Source of the DNA: Candidatus Protistibacter heckmannii
Lineage (GTDB): Bacteria; Pseudomonadota; Gammaproteobacteria; Burkholderiales; Burkholderiaceae
Direction of reading: 5' to 3'
Assembly: GCA_025050535.1 (NCBI GenBank)
Contig: JALBVF010000002.1
Span: forward strand, 210,001 to 274,000
DNA length: 64,000 bases
The notes beneath the pieces are model-generated. The model did not search any database, had not been told where the DNA came from, and saw nothing but the letters and a program-made list of their open reading frames with translations. This document shows, piece by piece, positions 49,519 to 59,275 of this stretch. The position numbers and the translations under genes are program-made. Numbering within the stretch: position 1 is the stretch's first letter; every line of letters begins with the position of its first letter.

Positions 49519-50369
49519 ATTCGGAGTAAACCGCTGGGCATTCACCCGAGTCCTCGCCTCTGGGCAAGGCGGTCGTCTACGCCGAGCAGTACGACGCGAG
49601 CCTGCTCTTCACGATCGAGCGCCAGAAGAACCGCGGCGCCATCGGCTTGGAGGCCGGCAAGACCCTGCCCTTCTTCGGCATCGACATCTGGAGCGGCTAC
49701 GAGCTGAGCTGACTGAACCGGCGCGGCAAGCCGCAGGTCGCGCTGGCGCGCTTCATCATCCCGGCGGATTCGCCCAACATCGTCGAATCCAAGTTCTTCA
49801 AGCTCTATCTGAATTCCTTCTGCAACACGCGCTTCGAGGACATCGAAGTGGTGCGCGAGCGCATCAAGGCCGATCTCGACGCCGCCGTGGAAGCGAGCGT
49901 GTCGGTCAAGCTGATCCCACCTGCCGAATTCGGCAGCCAAGAGCTGGGCGACCTCGAAGGCCTGTCGCTGGACCGACTTGACATCGAAGTGGACTGCTAC
50001 ACGCCCGCGCCCGAGCTGCTCAAGGCAGACCGCGAGGTCCAGCCGGTGGAGGAGACGCTCGTATCCAACCTGCTCAAGTCCAACTACCCGGTGACCGGCC
50101 AGCCCGACTGGGGCAGCGTGCAGATCCGCTACTTCGGTGTGCCGATCAACCAGGAAGCGCTGCTGCAATACCCGAGCTCCTTTCGCAACCACACCGAATT
50201 CCACGAGCACTGCGCCGAGCGCATCTTCATGGACATCATGGCGTGTTGCAAGCCGGTGAAGCTGGCGGTGAACGCGCACTACACGCGGCGCGGCGGGCTG
50301 GACATCAACCCCTTCCGCTCCAACTTCAACACGCCCTTCCCGGACAATCTGCGCAACGCGCGGCAGTGA
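49515..50369 (+). pseudogene. queF: QueF, preQ0 reductase, two stops and catalytic Cys lost
   Basis: The frame runs 285 codons, the family length for the long (type II) enzyme, with TAA at 49527-49529 (codon 5; a later start could bypass it) and TGA at 49710-49712, where GYELS[14 protein letters not shown] should have Trp. Recognisable blocks are [34 protein letters not shown] and [20 protein letters not shown]. In active QueF the last motif is [11 protein letters not shown], whose Cys forms the thioimide with preQ0; here it is Tyr (TAC). Three independent hits show that the gene is dead. Confidence 0.9.
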
Positions 50370-50400
50370 ATCCAGCCCGGCGCGCAATCGGCGTCGACAA

Positions 50401-50428
50401 AAAAAGGCCGCCCAAGGGCGGCCTTTTT
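50401..50428. terminator. Bidirectional terminator between queF and hmgA remnants
   Basis: Stem AAAAAGGCCGCCC / GGGCGGCCTTTTT with a 2-nt loop and T-run, placed between the convergent queF (+) and hmgA (-) pseudogenes. Confidence 0.9.
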
Positions 50429-50455
50429 CATGGCGGCGTTCTCCGGCGCGGGCCT

Positions 50456-50956
50456 TCAAGGCCGCGGCTCGAACTCCTGCCGCAGCCCGTCCCAGGCCTC
50501 ATCGTAGTCGTTCTGCAGCTGCGGCGTCTGCATCGCGAAGGCAGTGGGCCGGAACACGTAGCGCGACTCCCACATGAAGGCCAGGGTGCCGTCGATATGG
50601 TGCGGCTTGAGGTCCGCCTCGACGGCCTTCTGGTAGCTCGCGTGGTCGGGGCCGTGGGCGAGCATGCAGTTTTGGATGCTGACGCCACCGGGGACGAAGC
50701 CTTCGGCCTTGGCGTCGTAGACGCCCTTGATCAGGCCAATCAGCTCGCTCATCACGTTGCGGTGGAACCAGGGCGGGCGGAAGGTGCGCTCGGCCACCAT
50801 CCAGCGCGGCGGGAAGATGACGAAGTCGCAGTTGGCCGTGCCCGGCCACCACGTCCAGCGGCGAAGCCCGTATTCGGCGGCCCAGAGATTGCCCTGGAAT
50901 TTGTTCACCACCTGCACCGTCGCCTCGATCTCCTCGTAGGCCGCCACCGGCGCGAG
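50456..50956 (-). pseudogene. hmgA: Homogentisate 1,2-dioxygenase, 3' remnant
   Basis: The readable C-terminal portion carries [40 protein letters not shown] and [20 protein letters not shown], characteristic of HmgA (about 430 residues when whole). Only about the last 165 residues remain. A frame change and deletion lie near SPLDVVA, and the 5' two thirds are gone, replaced head to head by an SDR remnant at about 50955. HmgA opens the homogentisate ring in tyrosine/phenylalanine degradation. Confidence 0.85.
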
Positions 50957-51628
50957 AAAACCGCGCTGGTGATCGGCGCATCCCGAGGCCTCGGCATGGG
51001 CCTCGTCACCGAACTGAGTTCGCGCGGCCGGCACGTCACCGCCACGGTGCGCGAGCCCGCCAAGGCGGCCGATCTGAAGGCCGTGCCGGGCGTCGCGATC
51101 GAGGGCCTGGACATCGACAACCCCGCCATGGTCGAAGCCCTGGTCGCGCGCCTGGGCAACGCCCAGTTCGACCTGGTCTTCGTAAACGCCGGCGTCATCG
51201 GCCCGCGTGAGCGCACCGCCGAAACCGTCACCCACGAGGAAGTGGCGCAGATCTTCCAGATCAACGCCGCCTCACCCGTGCGTCTCACCTACAAACTGCG
51301 CGGCTAAATCAAGCCGCGCGGCGTGCTCACGCTGATGACCTCGCAGCTGGGCCGCATCGCCAAAAACACCAGCGGCGGCACCGAGCTCTACCGCGCCAGC
51401 AAGGCTGCGCTGAATGCGCTCACGCGCAGCTTCTACGCGGGTGTGAAGGACAGCGGCCTGACGGTGATCTCGATGCATCCGGGCTGGGTGCGCACCTCGA
51501 TGGGCGGCCCGAGCGCGCCGCTCGACGTGGAGACCAGCGCGCGCGGCATGATCGATCAGATCGAGAAGCGCGCTGGCTCCGGCGAGCACGTGTTCATCGA
51601 CTATTCGGGCACGGCCCTGCCCTGGTGA
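50954..51628 (+). pseudogene. Short-chain dehydrogenase/reductase, start lost and in-frame stop
   Basis: From [20 protein letters not shown] (Rossmann motif) through [20 protein letters not shown] to TELYRASKAALNALTRSFYA (catalytic Tyr-x-x-x-Lys), one frame is kept apart from TAA at 51305-51307 between YKLRG and IKPRGVLTLMTSQLG. The codon before EKTALV is not a start: the original ATG was probably removed by the deletion that fused this gene to the hmgA remnant. The substrate is unknown. Confidence 0.82.
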
Positions 51629-51665
51629 GCCCGCGCGGGCAGGCTGGAAGGCGGCGGCGCGCTGC

Positions 51666-52771
51666 TCAGCCGCCCTGCCCGCCGTAGATCGCGTCGATCC
51701 GGGTCGCATAGCGGGCGGCCAGGTTGTTAAGCTTGAGCTTGAGCTTGAGCGTGGGCGTCATCATCGCGTTCTCGATGGTCCAGGGCTCGAGCGTGCACCA
51801 CACCACGCGCGGCACGGCGTAGTGCGGGAACCGCTTGCAGGCCTCTTTGATGTGCGCCAGCGCGATTTCGCACGCCGGGCCTTGGTTCAAGGCCGCGTCG
51901 TCGGCCTCGCTCCCACCGCACTTGGCGGCGCCAAGCGCCTTCCACTGCGCCGGGTGGAGCACCACGAAGGCGGTGATGAATGGGTGGTTGTCGCCGATCA
52001 CGTAGGCCTGATCGAAGAACGGGTCCGAGGTGATGGCCAGTTCCAGGTCCGCCAGCGCGATCTTCTCGCAGGTCGAGGTGACGATGATCTCCTTGATGCG
52101 CCCGAGGATGCGCACCCGGACACCGTCCAGGCTGGACTGGACGCCGGTGCGCAGCCAGCCGTCCGCGGTCATCGCCTTGGCGGTGTCCTCGGGCCGCTTC
52201 CAATAGCCCTTCATCACGTTCTCGCCGCGCACCTGAAGCTCGTTGTTCTCGCCGATGCGGGTCTGCACGCCGGGCAGCGGCCGGCCCACCGTTATCGGCC
52301 AGTTGTCCTCCAGCCGGTTGACCGAGACCACCGGCGAGGATTCGGTCATGCCGTAGCCTTGCAGCAGCGGCAGTCCCAGGCCGATGAAGCACTGCGCCTC
52401 CGCCTCGGACAGCGGCGCGCCGCCGCTCACCGCGATGCGGATGCGCTCGCCGAGCAGTGCCAGGTCTTGTCCGCGACCACGGCCTTGAGCAGCGGCCAGG
52501 CTAGCATCGCCAGCGCGCCAGGCGCGTTCTCCAGTGCGGGCAGGCCCTGCTCCTTGCAGAAGCGCACCCAGCCCACGCGCTGCGCGAGGTCGAAGAGGCA
52601 GCGCTTCGCGCCGCTTGCCTTGGCGAGGCTTTCCTGCATCTTGGCATAGAAGCGCTCGTAGATGCGCGGCACGGAATTGAGGATGGTCGGCCGCACCGTC
52701 CGCAGGTCCTCGGCAATCTGCGCCACCGAGCGCATGAAGGCCACGCAGGAACCCGCGGCGATGGGCATGTA
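51666..52771 (-). pseudogene. Long-chain acyl-CoA synthetase (AMP-binding), 3' remnant cut by IS G
   Basis: AFMRSVAQIAEDLRTVRPTI, VPRIYERFYAKMQESLAKAS and, after a frame change near 52440, GLPLLQGYGMTESSPVVSVN and ILGRIKEIIVTSTCEKIALA identify an AMP-forming acyl-CoA synthetase. The usual TGD of motif A5 reads TGV here. The 5' half is absent: sequence stops at the TA target of IS element G, and nothing beyond the element continues it. So besides the insertion, flanking DNA has been deleted. Confidence 0.87.
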
Positions 52772-53886
52772 TTGATCCGGCATTGAAACAATGAACTCAA
52801 GCAGCATACCGAACCGGCGCATGTTCGAAGTAGCTCTTGACGCGCTCGGGCTGTCGCTAAACGCTGAGCAGATGCTGGCGCGTGGCCTTCACCAGTTGCA
52901 GCTTCGAGCGAGCTGGAGCGAGTTTGGTGCCGATCTACTTCAGGTCGGCATTGGCCATTTCGTTGGGGCTCAGTTCGGGGCTGTAGCTGGGCAAGTAGAA
53001 GACTTCGATCTCGTGCTTGTGCTCGGCCAGCCAGGCCTTCACAGGCTTGCTGTGGTGCACACGCAGGTTGTCCAGGATCAGGTAGATCTTTCGGCCGGCA
53101 TCCTTGACCAGCCGGCGCAGGAAGTCGATCAGGATGTCGGCGCTCAACACTCCGTCGAAGGCCTGCCAGCGCATCTGGCTCTTGTTGGTGACGGTGGAGA
53201 TCACCGACAAGCCGTGGCGCTTGTTGTTCACGCGAATCACGGGCGTCTGGCCCTGCGGGGCATAGCTGCGCCCGCGCACGTCGTCGCGGCGCACGCCGGT
53301 CTCGTCGCCCCAGTGAATTTTAGCCCCCTCAGCCTTGGCGCAGGCGGCGATCACCGGGTAGTCCTCGTCGAGCCACTTTTTCACCGCCGCCGGCGACTGC
53401 TCGTAGGCCTTCTTCATGGGCTTTTTCGGCGTGAAGCCCCAACGCTCCAGATACAGGCCCATCGTGCGAACGGCCAGCTTGATGCCTTATCGGTTAAGGA
53501 TCAACTCGGCAACTGCCTGGCGGCTCCACAGCGCATAGATCATCTTCAACTGGTCGGGCGTGCGGTCGCGGATCAGCCGCTGAACCTCGCGCTCCTGCTC
53601 CGCCGTCAGCGTTCTGCCCGTACCCTGCGGGCGCCCGGGGCGCTCAACGTCGAGGGCCTTCCACCCCGCCCGCGCGATACGCCTTCACCGCCGCAATGAG
53701 CGTCGTGCGCGACATCTCGCATGCGCCACCGTGTCCTTCAGGCTCACGCCATCCAGCCGCATTTTCACCACACGTCGGCGCCGTTCGTTCAGGGCAGCTA
53801 CCGGCAGCGTTCTCGAGTCGATTTTTTCCCTGCAACATGCCGACTCTATATCACTCAATAAGCTCAATGTTTAAGCGCTGGATCAA
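52772..53886 (-). mobile_element. IS630-family element G (different subtype, old copy)
   Basis: 1115 bp with inverted ends TTGATCCGGCATTGAAACAA and TTGATCCAGCGCTTAAACAT, flanked by TA (52770-52771, 53887-53888). The transposase resembles that of copies A-F only moderately (e.g. IHWGDETGVRRDDVRGRSYA). Several stops and frame changes show that it is much older than copies A-F. Confidence 0.9.
52797..53867 (-). pseudogene. IS630 transposase of element G, heavily decayed
   Basis: Readable blocks: MSLLSDIESACCREKIDSRT, then a frame change near 53720; AELILNR followed by TAA at about 53490; the catalytic part GLYLERWGFTPKKPMKKAYE to YLILDNLRVHHSKPVKAWLA and SYSPELSPNEMANADLK. TAG follows at about 52935 and another TAG occurs after QHLLSV. 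The frame ends VKSYFEHAPVRYAA. At least four lesions. Confidence 0.88.
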
Positions 53887-54028
53887 TAACCCTTATAGGC
53901 CGCTTTACCAAGGCAAGTTCCGGGCCGGGTTGCGGCGGCGCGCATTGGCGGCGAGATATCGGTGAAGAATCGTCGCCAAGGATGAGGAATTGAAGCTCAG
54001 CCGTGCTGAGGCCGTGATCAGGTTGCGC

Positions 54029-55006
54029 TCAAGCCGAGGCGAGCCCTTTGGGCAGCGGAAAGGCGACCTTCTCTTCGATGCCGTCGAGCGGCCGCACGTT
54101 GGCCGCGCCAAATTCCTTGAGCCGGGCGATGACGCCCTGCACCAGCATTTCTGGCGTGGAGGCACTGGCGGTGAGGCCCACGCGGCGCACGCCGGTAAGC
54201 CATTCTGGCTTGACCTGCGCGGGATCGTCGAGCATGTAGGCGGCCACGCCGAGGCGTTCGGCCAACTCACGCAGGCGGTTGGAGTTGGAGCTGTTGGGGC
54301 TGCCGACGACGATGACCATGTCGACCTGCGGCGCCATCCATTTGACGGCGTCCTGGCGGTTCTGGGTGGCGTAGCAGATGTCCTGCTTCTTGGGCTCGTG
54401 GATCGCGGGGAAGCGCGCCTTGAGCGCGTCGACGATGCCGCGCGCCTCGTCCACCGAGAGCGTGGTCTGCGTGACGTAGGCGAGCTTAGCGGGATCGAGC
54501 ACCTGCAGCGCGGCGACGTCCTCGACGGTTTCGACGAGCATCATGCCGTCGTTCGACTGGCCCATGGTGCCTTCGACTTCGGGATGGCCGGCGTGGCCGA
54601 TCATGATGATCTGGAAGTCCTGGGTGCGCATCTTCGAGACTTCGATGTGCACCTTGGTGACGAGCGGGCAGGTGGCGTCGAAGACGTTCAGGCCGCGGCC
54701 TTCGGCTTCGCCGCGCATGGCCTTGGACACGCCGTGGGCGCTGAAGATGACGGTGGCGCCGGCGGGCACTTTCTCGAGCTCGTCGACGAAGATCACGCCC
54801 TTGGTGCGCAGGTCCTTGACCACGTAGGCGTTATGCACGATTTCGTGGCGCACGTAGATCGGCGCACCGAATTGGGCCAGCGCGCGTTCGACGATCTCGA
54901 TCGCACGGTCCACGCCGGCGCAGAAGCCGCGCGGCTGTGCGAGGAGAAGCTCGGCGCCTTGCGCCGCATCGTGAGCGGCGTCGGACTGGATTTTGGGCTG
55001 GCTCAT
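54029..55006 (-). CDS. ispH: IspH, 4-hydroxy-3-methylbut-2-enyl diphosphate reductase
   Basis: 325 residues from the ATG at 55006. The three Fe-S cluster cysteines are Cys29 ([16 protein letters not shown]), Cys113 ([12 protein letters not shown]) and Cys211 ([14 protein letters not shown]). [17 protein letters not shown] and [14 protein letters not shown] complete the active site. It makes IPP and DMAPP in the MEP pathway and depends on Fe-S carriers such as ErpA. It follows the FKBP gene by 10 bp, the usual slpA-ispH pair. Intact. Confidence 0.96.
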   Translation of the reverse strand: MSQPKIQSDAAHDAAQGAELLLAQPRGFCAGVDRAIEIVERALAQFGAPIYVRHEIVHNAYVVKDLRTKGVIFVDELEKVPAGATVIFSAHGVSKAMRGEAEGRGLNVFDATCPLVTKVHIEVSKMRTQDFQIIMIGHAGHPEVEGTMGQSNDGMMLVETVEDVAALQVLDPAKLAYVTQTTLSVDEARGIVDALKARFPAIHEPKKQDICYATQNRQDAVKWMAPQVDMVIVVGSPNSSNSNRLRELAERLGVAAYMLDDPAQVKPEWLTGVRRVGLTASASTPEMLVQGVIARLKEFGAANVRPLDGIEEKVAFPLPKGLASA

Positions 55007-55016
55007 GGGACGCGGA

Positions 55017-55460
55017 TCACAGGATGCCGATGATGCGGGCTTCGAAAACGATGGTCTGGCCGGCGAGCGGATGGTTGAAATCAAACAGCGCGGAATCCTT
55101 CTCGAAGGATTTGAGCCGGCCGGCCATGCGGCCGCCGCTCGGGGCGTTGAATTCCACCAAGTCGCCTTCGGCATAGTCTTCGTCGGCGGAGGACTGGCCG
55201 TTCAGGGTCGCGAGCGATACGTGCTGCAGCAGATCAGGATTGCGTTCGCCGAAGGCGGCCGCAGGCTCGAGGGTCATGCTGGCTTGCTGGCCTTCTTCGA
55301 GGCCAATGAGGGCCTGCTCGAGCGTGGGCGCGAATTCGCCGTTCCCGAGCTGCAGGGTGGCGGGCTTGTCGGTGAAGGTGTTCACCACATCGCCGCCGTC
55401 GATCAGACCGATTCTGTAATGCAGCGTGAGGAATGAATCGGGCTGGACGCGTTTTGACAT
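55017..55460 (-). CDS. slpA: FKBP-type peptidyl-prolyl isomerase, SlpA-like
   Basis: 147 residues: [40 protein letters not shown], then the IF (insert-in-flap) domain with [15 protein letters not shown], and [20 protein letters not shown]. This is the SlyD/SlpA group, cytoplasmic folding factors, without a His-rich tail. Coupled to ispH. Intact. Confidence 0.9.
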   Translation of the reverse strand: MSKRVQPDSFLTLHYRIGLIDGGDVVNTFTDKPATLQLGNGEFAPTLEQALIGLEEGQQASMTLEPAAAFGERNPDLLQHVSLATLNGQSSADEDYAEGDLVEFNAPSGGRMAGRLKSFEKDSALFDFNHPLAGQTIVFEARIIGIL

Positions 55461-55512
55461 TTAGACTCCATTCCGGCGGGCTGACGCCCACCGCTGCCGC
55501 TATTGTAATGAG

Positions 55513-56187
55513 ATGCCGATCTCAGATTGGTCGAAAGCACAGCGGCCTCGCGAAAAGTTGCTGGCGGAAGGCCCCGGGGCGCTGTCCGACGGCGGGCTGC
55601 TTGCGCTGTTCTTGCACGTCGGCGCCCACGGCAAGACCGCGGTGGATCTGGGCAACGAACTCATCGCCCATTTCGGCGGCCTGCACCCCATGCTCACGGC
55701 CGGTACCGGCGAACTGGTGAAGATCAAGGCCATCGGCCTGGCCAAGCAGGTTAAGTTGCAGGCCGTCTTTGAACTAGTGCGGCGCGCCCTGCACGAAAAA
55801 CTCCAGGATAAGCAGACCCTCGACACGCCCCAGCTGGTCAGTGATTTCCTGAGCCTATGGCTGGCCGGCAAAGACTACGAATCCTTCGCCTGACTGTTCC
55901 TGGATGTGCAGAACTGCCTGATCACCGCCGAGGAGATGTTCCGCGGCAGCCTGGATCAGACGGCGGTCTATCCCCGGGAGGTGGTGCGCCGGGCGTTGTC
56001 GGCCAATGCGGCGGGGGTGATCGTGGCGCACAACCATCCCATGGGCACGACCCAGCCCAGCCGCTCGGACCTGGAGCTGACCCGCCAACTGCGCCAGGCC
56101 CTGGAGCTGGTGGATGTGCGGCTTTTGGACCATTTCATCGTGGCCGGCAATCAGCTTTACTCTTTTGTGCAGTCCGGCAATCTCTAG
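55513..56187 (+). pseudogene. radC: RadC/MPN-domain protein, single in-frame TGA
   Basis: The 225-codon frame is complete except for TGA at 55891-55893 in DYESFA-stop-LFLDVQN, where relatives have Cys (GCLFLD). N-terminal helix-hairpin-helix-like part RPREKLLAEGPGALSDGGLL and KIKAIGLAKQVKLQAVFELV; JAB/MPN metal motif [17 protein letters not shown] with His-x-His. Met stands where HxHPSG normally has Ser. The role of RadC is unsettled. It precedes rpmB, the usual neighbour. Confidence 0.88.
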
Positions 56188-56188
56188 C

Positions 56189-56218
56189 TTGCCGCTCGGC
56201 CATATTTGCGGATATAAT
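56189..56218 (+). promoter_or_regulatory. Sigma-70 promoter of rpmB-rpmG
   Basis: TTGCCG (56189-56194), 18-nt spacer, perfect TATAAT (56213-56218), about 75 bp before the rpmB start. Confidence 0.65.
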
Positions 56219-56293
56219 CTTAGCTTACGGGAAATACCTCGCGCTGCATATTTCGAGAATCTCCAACAATTTCAAGAGTTTAGGAGTGCTTTC

Positions 56294-56527
56294 ATGGCAC
56301 GCGTCTGCAAAGTGACCGGGAAAAAGCCGATGGTCGGCAATAACGTTTCCCATGCTAACAACAAGACCAAGCGCCGTTTTCTGCCGAATCTGCAGAACCG
56401 CCGTTTCTGGGTCGAATCCGAAAACCGCTGGATCAGCCTGCGCCTGTCCAACGCCGGTCTGCGTCTTATCGACAAGAAGGGCATCGACGCCGTTCTGTCC
56501 GACCTGCGCGCGCGCGGCGAAATCTAA
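56294..56527 (+). CDS. rpmB: 50S ribosomal protein L28
   Basis: 77 residues: [40 protein letters not shown], and the ending SDLRARGEI. Canonical L28, followed by rpmG after 18 bp. Intact. Confidence 0.98.
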   Translation: MARVCKVTGKKPMVGNNVSHANNKTKRRFLPNLQNRRFWVESENRWISLRLSNAGLRLIDKKGIDAVLSDLRARGEI

Positions 56528-56545
56528 GAAAGCAAAGGAAACATC

Positions 56546-56713
56546 ATGGCCAAGGGCGCTCGCGACAAGATCAAGCTAGAATCGACCGCAGGTACGGGTC
56601 ACTTCTACACCACCACCAAGAACAAGAGGACCATGCCGGAAAAAATTGAGATCTCGAAGTTCGATCCCGTCGCCCGCAAGCATGTTCTGTACAAGGAAGC
56701 CAAGATCAAGTAA
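56546..56713 (+). CDS. rpmG: 50S ribosomal protein L33
   Basis: 55 residues, [20 protein letters not shown] to [10 protein letters not shown]. Canonical zinc-free L33, preceded by AAAGGAAA and cotranscribed with rpmB. Too short for many gene finders' lists but complete. Confidence 0.97.
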   Translation: MAKGARDKIKLESTAGTGHFYTTTKNKRTMPEKIEISKFDPVARKHVLYKEAKIK

Positions 56714-56735
56714 TCGGTCTTCGCCACCAGACAGA

Positions 56736-56758
56736 AACCCGCCGATGGCGGGTTTTTT
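56736..56758. terminator. Terminator of rpmB-rpmG
   Basis: AACCCGCC / GGCGGGTT stem with a GAT loop followed by TTTTG, 22 bp after the rpmG stop. Confidence 0.85.
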
Positions 56759-56901
56759 GTTGCCCGGCGGGTTCGCTGCGATCACTGCGCTCTCCGCCCT
56801 CGCCTCCCCCCAGCAGCAGGTGACGGCATGGATCAGGCAAAACAAAACGGCCCCATCGGATCCGTTTTGCATGAAGCTGGGGACTGCCCCGGCCGGGAAG
56901 A

Positions 56902-58005
56902 TCAGGCGTAGCTGCGCAGACGTAGGGAGAAGTCGCGCAGGGCTTGCACACCGCTTTGCTCGGCACGGGCGCACCAGGCCTGCAACTGATGCACCAGTTG
57001 CTCGCCGGAGACGTTGGAACGCTCCCAGAGGGCGGTCAGCTCGTGACGCATCTCGGTGAACAGCTCGGCCGAACGCTCCTGGATCACCTTCTTTTCCATC
57101 TTGGCGTAGCGGGCCATGACTTCGTAGCGGTTGGCGATCAGCACCTGCAGAGTCTGCAGGTCGGCCGGGCGCGCCTCGGCGGCGACCTTCAGGTGACGCA
57201 GCTTGGGCGGCAGCTTCTTGACCTTGGCCAGATGCAGCACTTCCAGCGTGCGGATGTAGAGCCAGCCGATGTCGAACTCGTACCACTTGCTCGAGAGCTT
57301 GGCCGAGGTGGCGAAGGTGTGGTGGTTGTTGTGCAGCTCTTCGCCGCCGATCAGGATGCCCCAGGGCACGATGTTGGTGGATGCATCCGAGCACTCGTAG
57401 TTTCGGTAGCCCCAGTAGTGACCGATGCCGTTGATGATGCCGGCCGCCGTGATGGGGATCCAGAGCATCTGCACCGCCCAGACGGACAGGCCGACGGCGC
57501 CGAACAGGGCCACGTCGATGATCAGCATCAGGCCCACGCCCTGCCAGCTGTATTTGCTGTACAGGTTGTGCTCGATCCAGTCGTCCGGGGTGCCGTGACC
57601 GTACTTTTCCATGGTCTCGGCGTTCTTGGCCTCGGCGCGGTAGAGTTCGGCGCCCTGCCAGAAGACGGTTTCGATGCCGCGGGTCTGCGGGCTATGCGGA
57701 TCTTCCTCGGTTTCGCACTTGGCGTGGTGCTTGCGGTGGATGGAGGCCCATTCCTTGGTCACCATGCCCGTGGTCAGCCACAGCCAGAAACGGAAAAAGT
57801 GGGCCACTGCCGGATGCAGGTCCAGGGCACGGTGCGCCTGATGCCGGTGTAGATAAATCGTCACCGCGGCGATGGTCACGTGCGTGAGCGCCAGCGTGCA
57901 CAGCAGGATCTGCCACCAGGCCCAGTTCAGGGCACCATGGCCAAGCCAACCAAGAAAGCTTTGGAGAGTGGATTCCAACAGAAGCTCCATTTTAGTAAGT
58001 GTCAT
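56902..58005 (-). CDS. Acyl-CoA/fatty-acid delta-9 desaturase
   Basis: 367 residues. The three histidine boxes of membrane desaturases are HRHQAHR (53-59), HRKHH (90-94) and HNNHH (225-229), with four membrane helices between. The C-terminal 100 residues form a helical tail (KVIQERSAELFTEMRHELTA) seen in the proteobacterial DesA type. It introduces a cis double bond into membrane fatty acids. Starts ATG at 58005, alternative 57990. IS copy F lies 117 bp upstream. Intact. Confidence 0.93.
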   Translation of the reverse strand: MTLTKMELLLESTLQSFLGWLGHGALNWAWWQILLCTLALTHVTIAAVTIYLHRHQAHRALDLHPAVAHFFRFWLWLTTGMVTKEWASIHRKHHAKCETEEDPHSPQTRGIETVFWQGAELYRAEAKNAETMEKYGHGTPDDWIEHNLYSKYSWQGVGLMLIIDVALFGAVGLSVWAVQMLWIPITAAGIINGIGHYWGYRNYECSDASTNIVPWGILIGGEELHNNHHTFATSAKLSSKWYEFDIGWLYIRTLEVLHLAKVKKLPPKLRHLKVAAEARPADLQTLQVLIANRYEVMARYAKMEKKVIQERSAELFTEMRHELTALWERSNVSGEQLVHQLQAWCARAEQSGVQALRDFSLRLRSYA

Positions 58006-58121
58006 ATTTTAATGACGGTTTGCTCTTCGACAACCTTTATTTTAGCTTTTTTAGTGGATTTTCGTAGAGCATTTCCAGCAAGATGCCAGAAATACACAAA
58101 TTTGTCTCGGTAGAATCCATA

Positions 58122-59244
58122 TTTATTCGGCAGGAAGAAGTTTTCATGCGGTGTATTTGACGCTGGAATCCTGGAAGTAGGATTTCACGCGTTCGGGATG
58201 GGTTTCGATGAACGCCATGTGGTTCTTTGCTGCGGCGTGTAATTTGGCCTTTGTTCTGACGGGGACTCGTGTGCTGATGACATGTTTCAGGTCGGCGTTG
58301 AGTCGCTCATCCGGATTGAGCTCCGGGCTGTAGCTTGGCAGGTAAAAGACTTCGATGTCGGCTTGATGCTAGGCAAACCATGCCTTGACCTGCTTGCAGT
58401 GATGCACGCCGAGGTTGTCGAGGATCAGGAACACTTTCTTTCCCGCGCGCTTGCCATCGGCCACCAGCGCCTCGAAGAGCTCAATGAGCTTCTCGTGGTT
58501 AAAGGCACCATCGATGATCATCCAGCTTGCCTTGCCCTGATTGGTCACTGTGGAAATCATCGACAGCTTCTGTCGCGTACCTCTAACCGCCATCGTGACC
58601 GGGGTTTGCCCTTTGGGAGCATAACTGCGGCCCCGAACATCCGTATTCACCAACGCGGTTTCGTCACCCCAGTGAATCTCGCCACCTTTGGCCTTGGCAC
58701 GCTTCTCGATGGCCAGATACTCCTGATCGATCCACTGCTTGACAGCCTCCGGTCGCTGTTCGTAAGCGCGCTTGATCTGCTTTTTCGGCGTGAAACCCCA
58801 GCGCTTGAGGTAGTCTCCGACCGCACGTATTGAGAGTCTGACCGCGTATTCCTGTTCGATGAACAGCATGACCGCGCCTCGCGTCCAGAGCGCAGATTCC
58901 ATCTTCAACTGCTCCGGACGTTTGTCGCAGATCGTGCGCCGGATTGCTTCTTCTTGATCCGCATTAAGCCGTCTTCCGTCTCCTGGCGTACGAGCTTGTG
59001 GGTGCGGCTTCAGGGCCGCCGCGCTCCCTTCTTAATAGAGATCAATGGCCAGTCGAGCCGCCGGGTAACTCAGCCCTGTCAACTCCGCGATGGCCATGAC
59101 TCCGTATCCCTTCCGATGCAACCTCACGACCTGCTTTCGCCTCTCGTGCAGTTGCTTCAGTTTCTGGTATCGAGCGTCTTCTTTTTCTATGCCAATTCGA
59201 TGCAAGAAATGATAACAAGTTAAATCTTTATATTGCCGCGTCAA
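58122..59244 (-). mobile_element. IS630-family element, copy F (full length)
   Basis: 1123 bp; the only copy of this family in the window that keeps the 296 bp (about 58801-59096) missing from A-E. The right end TTGACGCGGCAATA is normal with TA flank (59245-59246). The left end reads TTTATTCGGCAGG after TA (58120-58121), two substitutions away from the other copies, so the end itself is decaying. It is a length reference for the family but is not intact. Confidence 0.92.
58144..59200 (-). pseudogene. IS630 transposase, copy F, full length with two nonsense codons
   Basis: About 340 codons: N-terminal RRKQVVRLHRKGYGVMAIAE and LTGLSYPAARLAIDLY, then TAA (59032-59034), EGSAAALKPHPQARTPGDGR, KMESALWTRGAVMLFIEQEY, the DDE residues in IHWGDETALVNTD, KVFLILDNLGVHHCKQ and [17 protein letters not shown], with TAG (58369-58371) between KAWFA and HQADIEVF. 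It shows what the deleted copies lack: most of the DNA-binding region. The start codon is uncertain. Confidence 0.9.
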
Positions 59245-59275
59245 TAAAATGAAAAACGTTATCGTTGGAGACTGT

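Noticed and set aside
53889-54028. Continuation of the acyl-CoA synthetase beyond IS element G
   Set aside because: The translation here shows no AMP-synthetase motif in any frame, so the 5' half is deleted and not merely displaced.
55891-55893. TGA at a cysteine position in radC read as selenocysteine
   Set aside because: No hairpin resembling a bacterial SECIS is evident just after it, RadC is not a selenoprotein family, and neighbouring genes carry ordinary nonsense lesions with all three stops.
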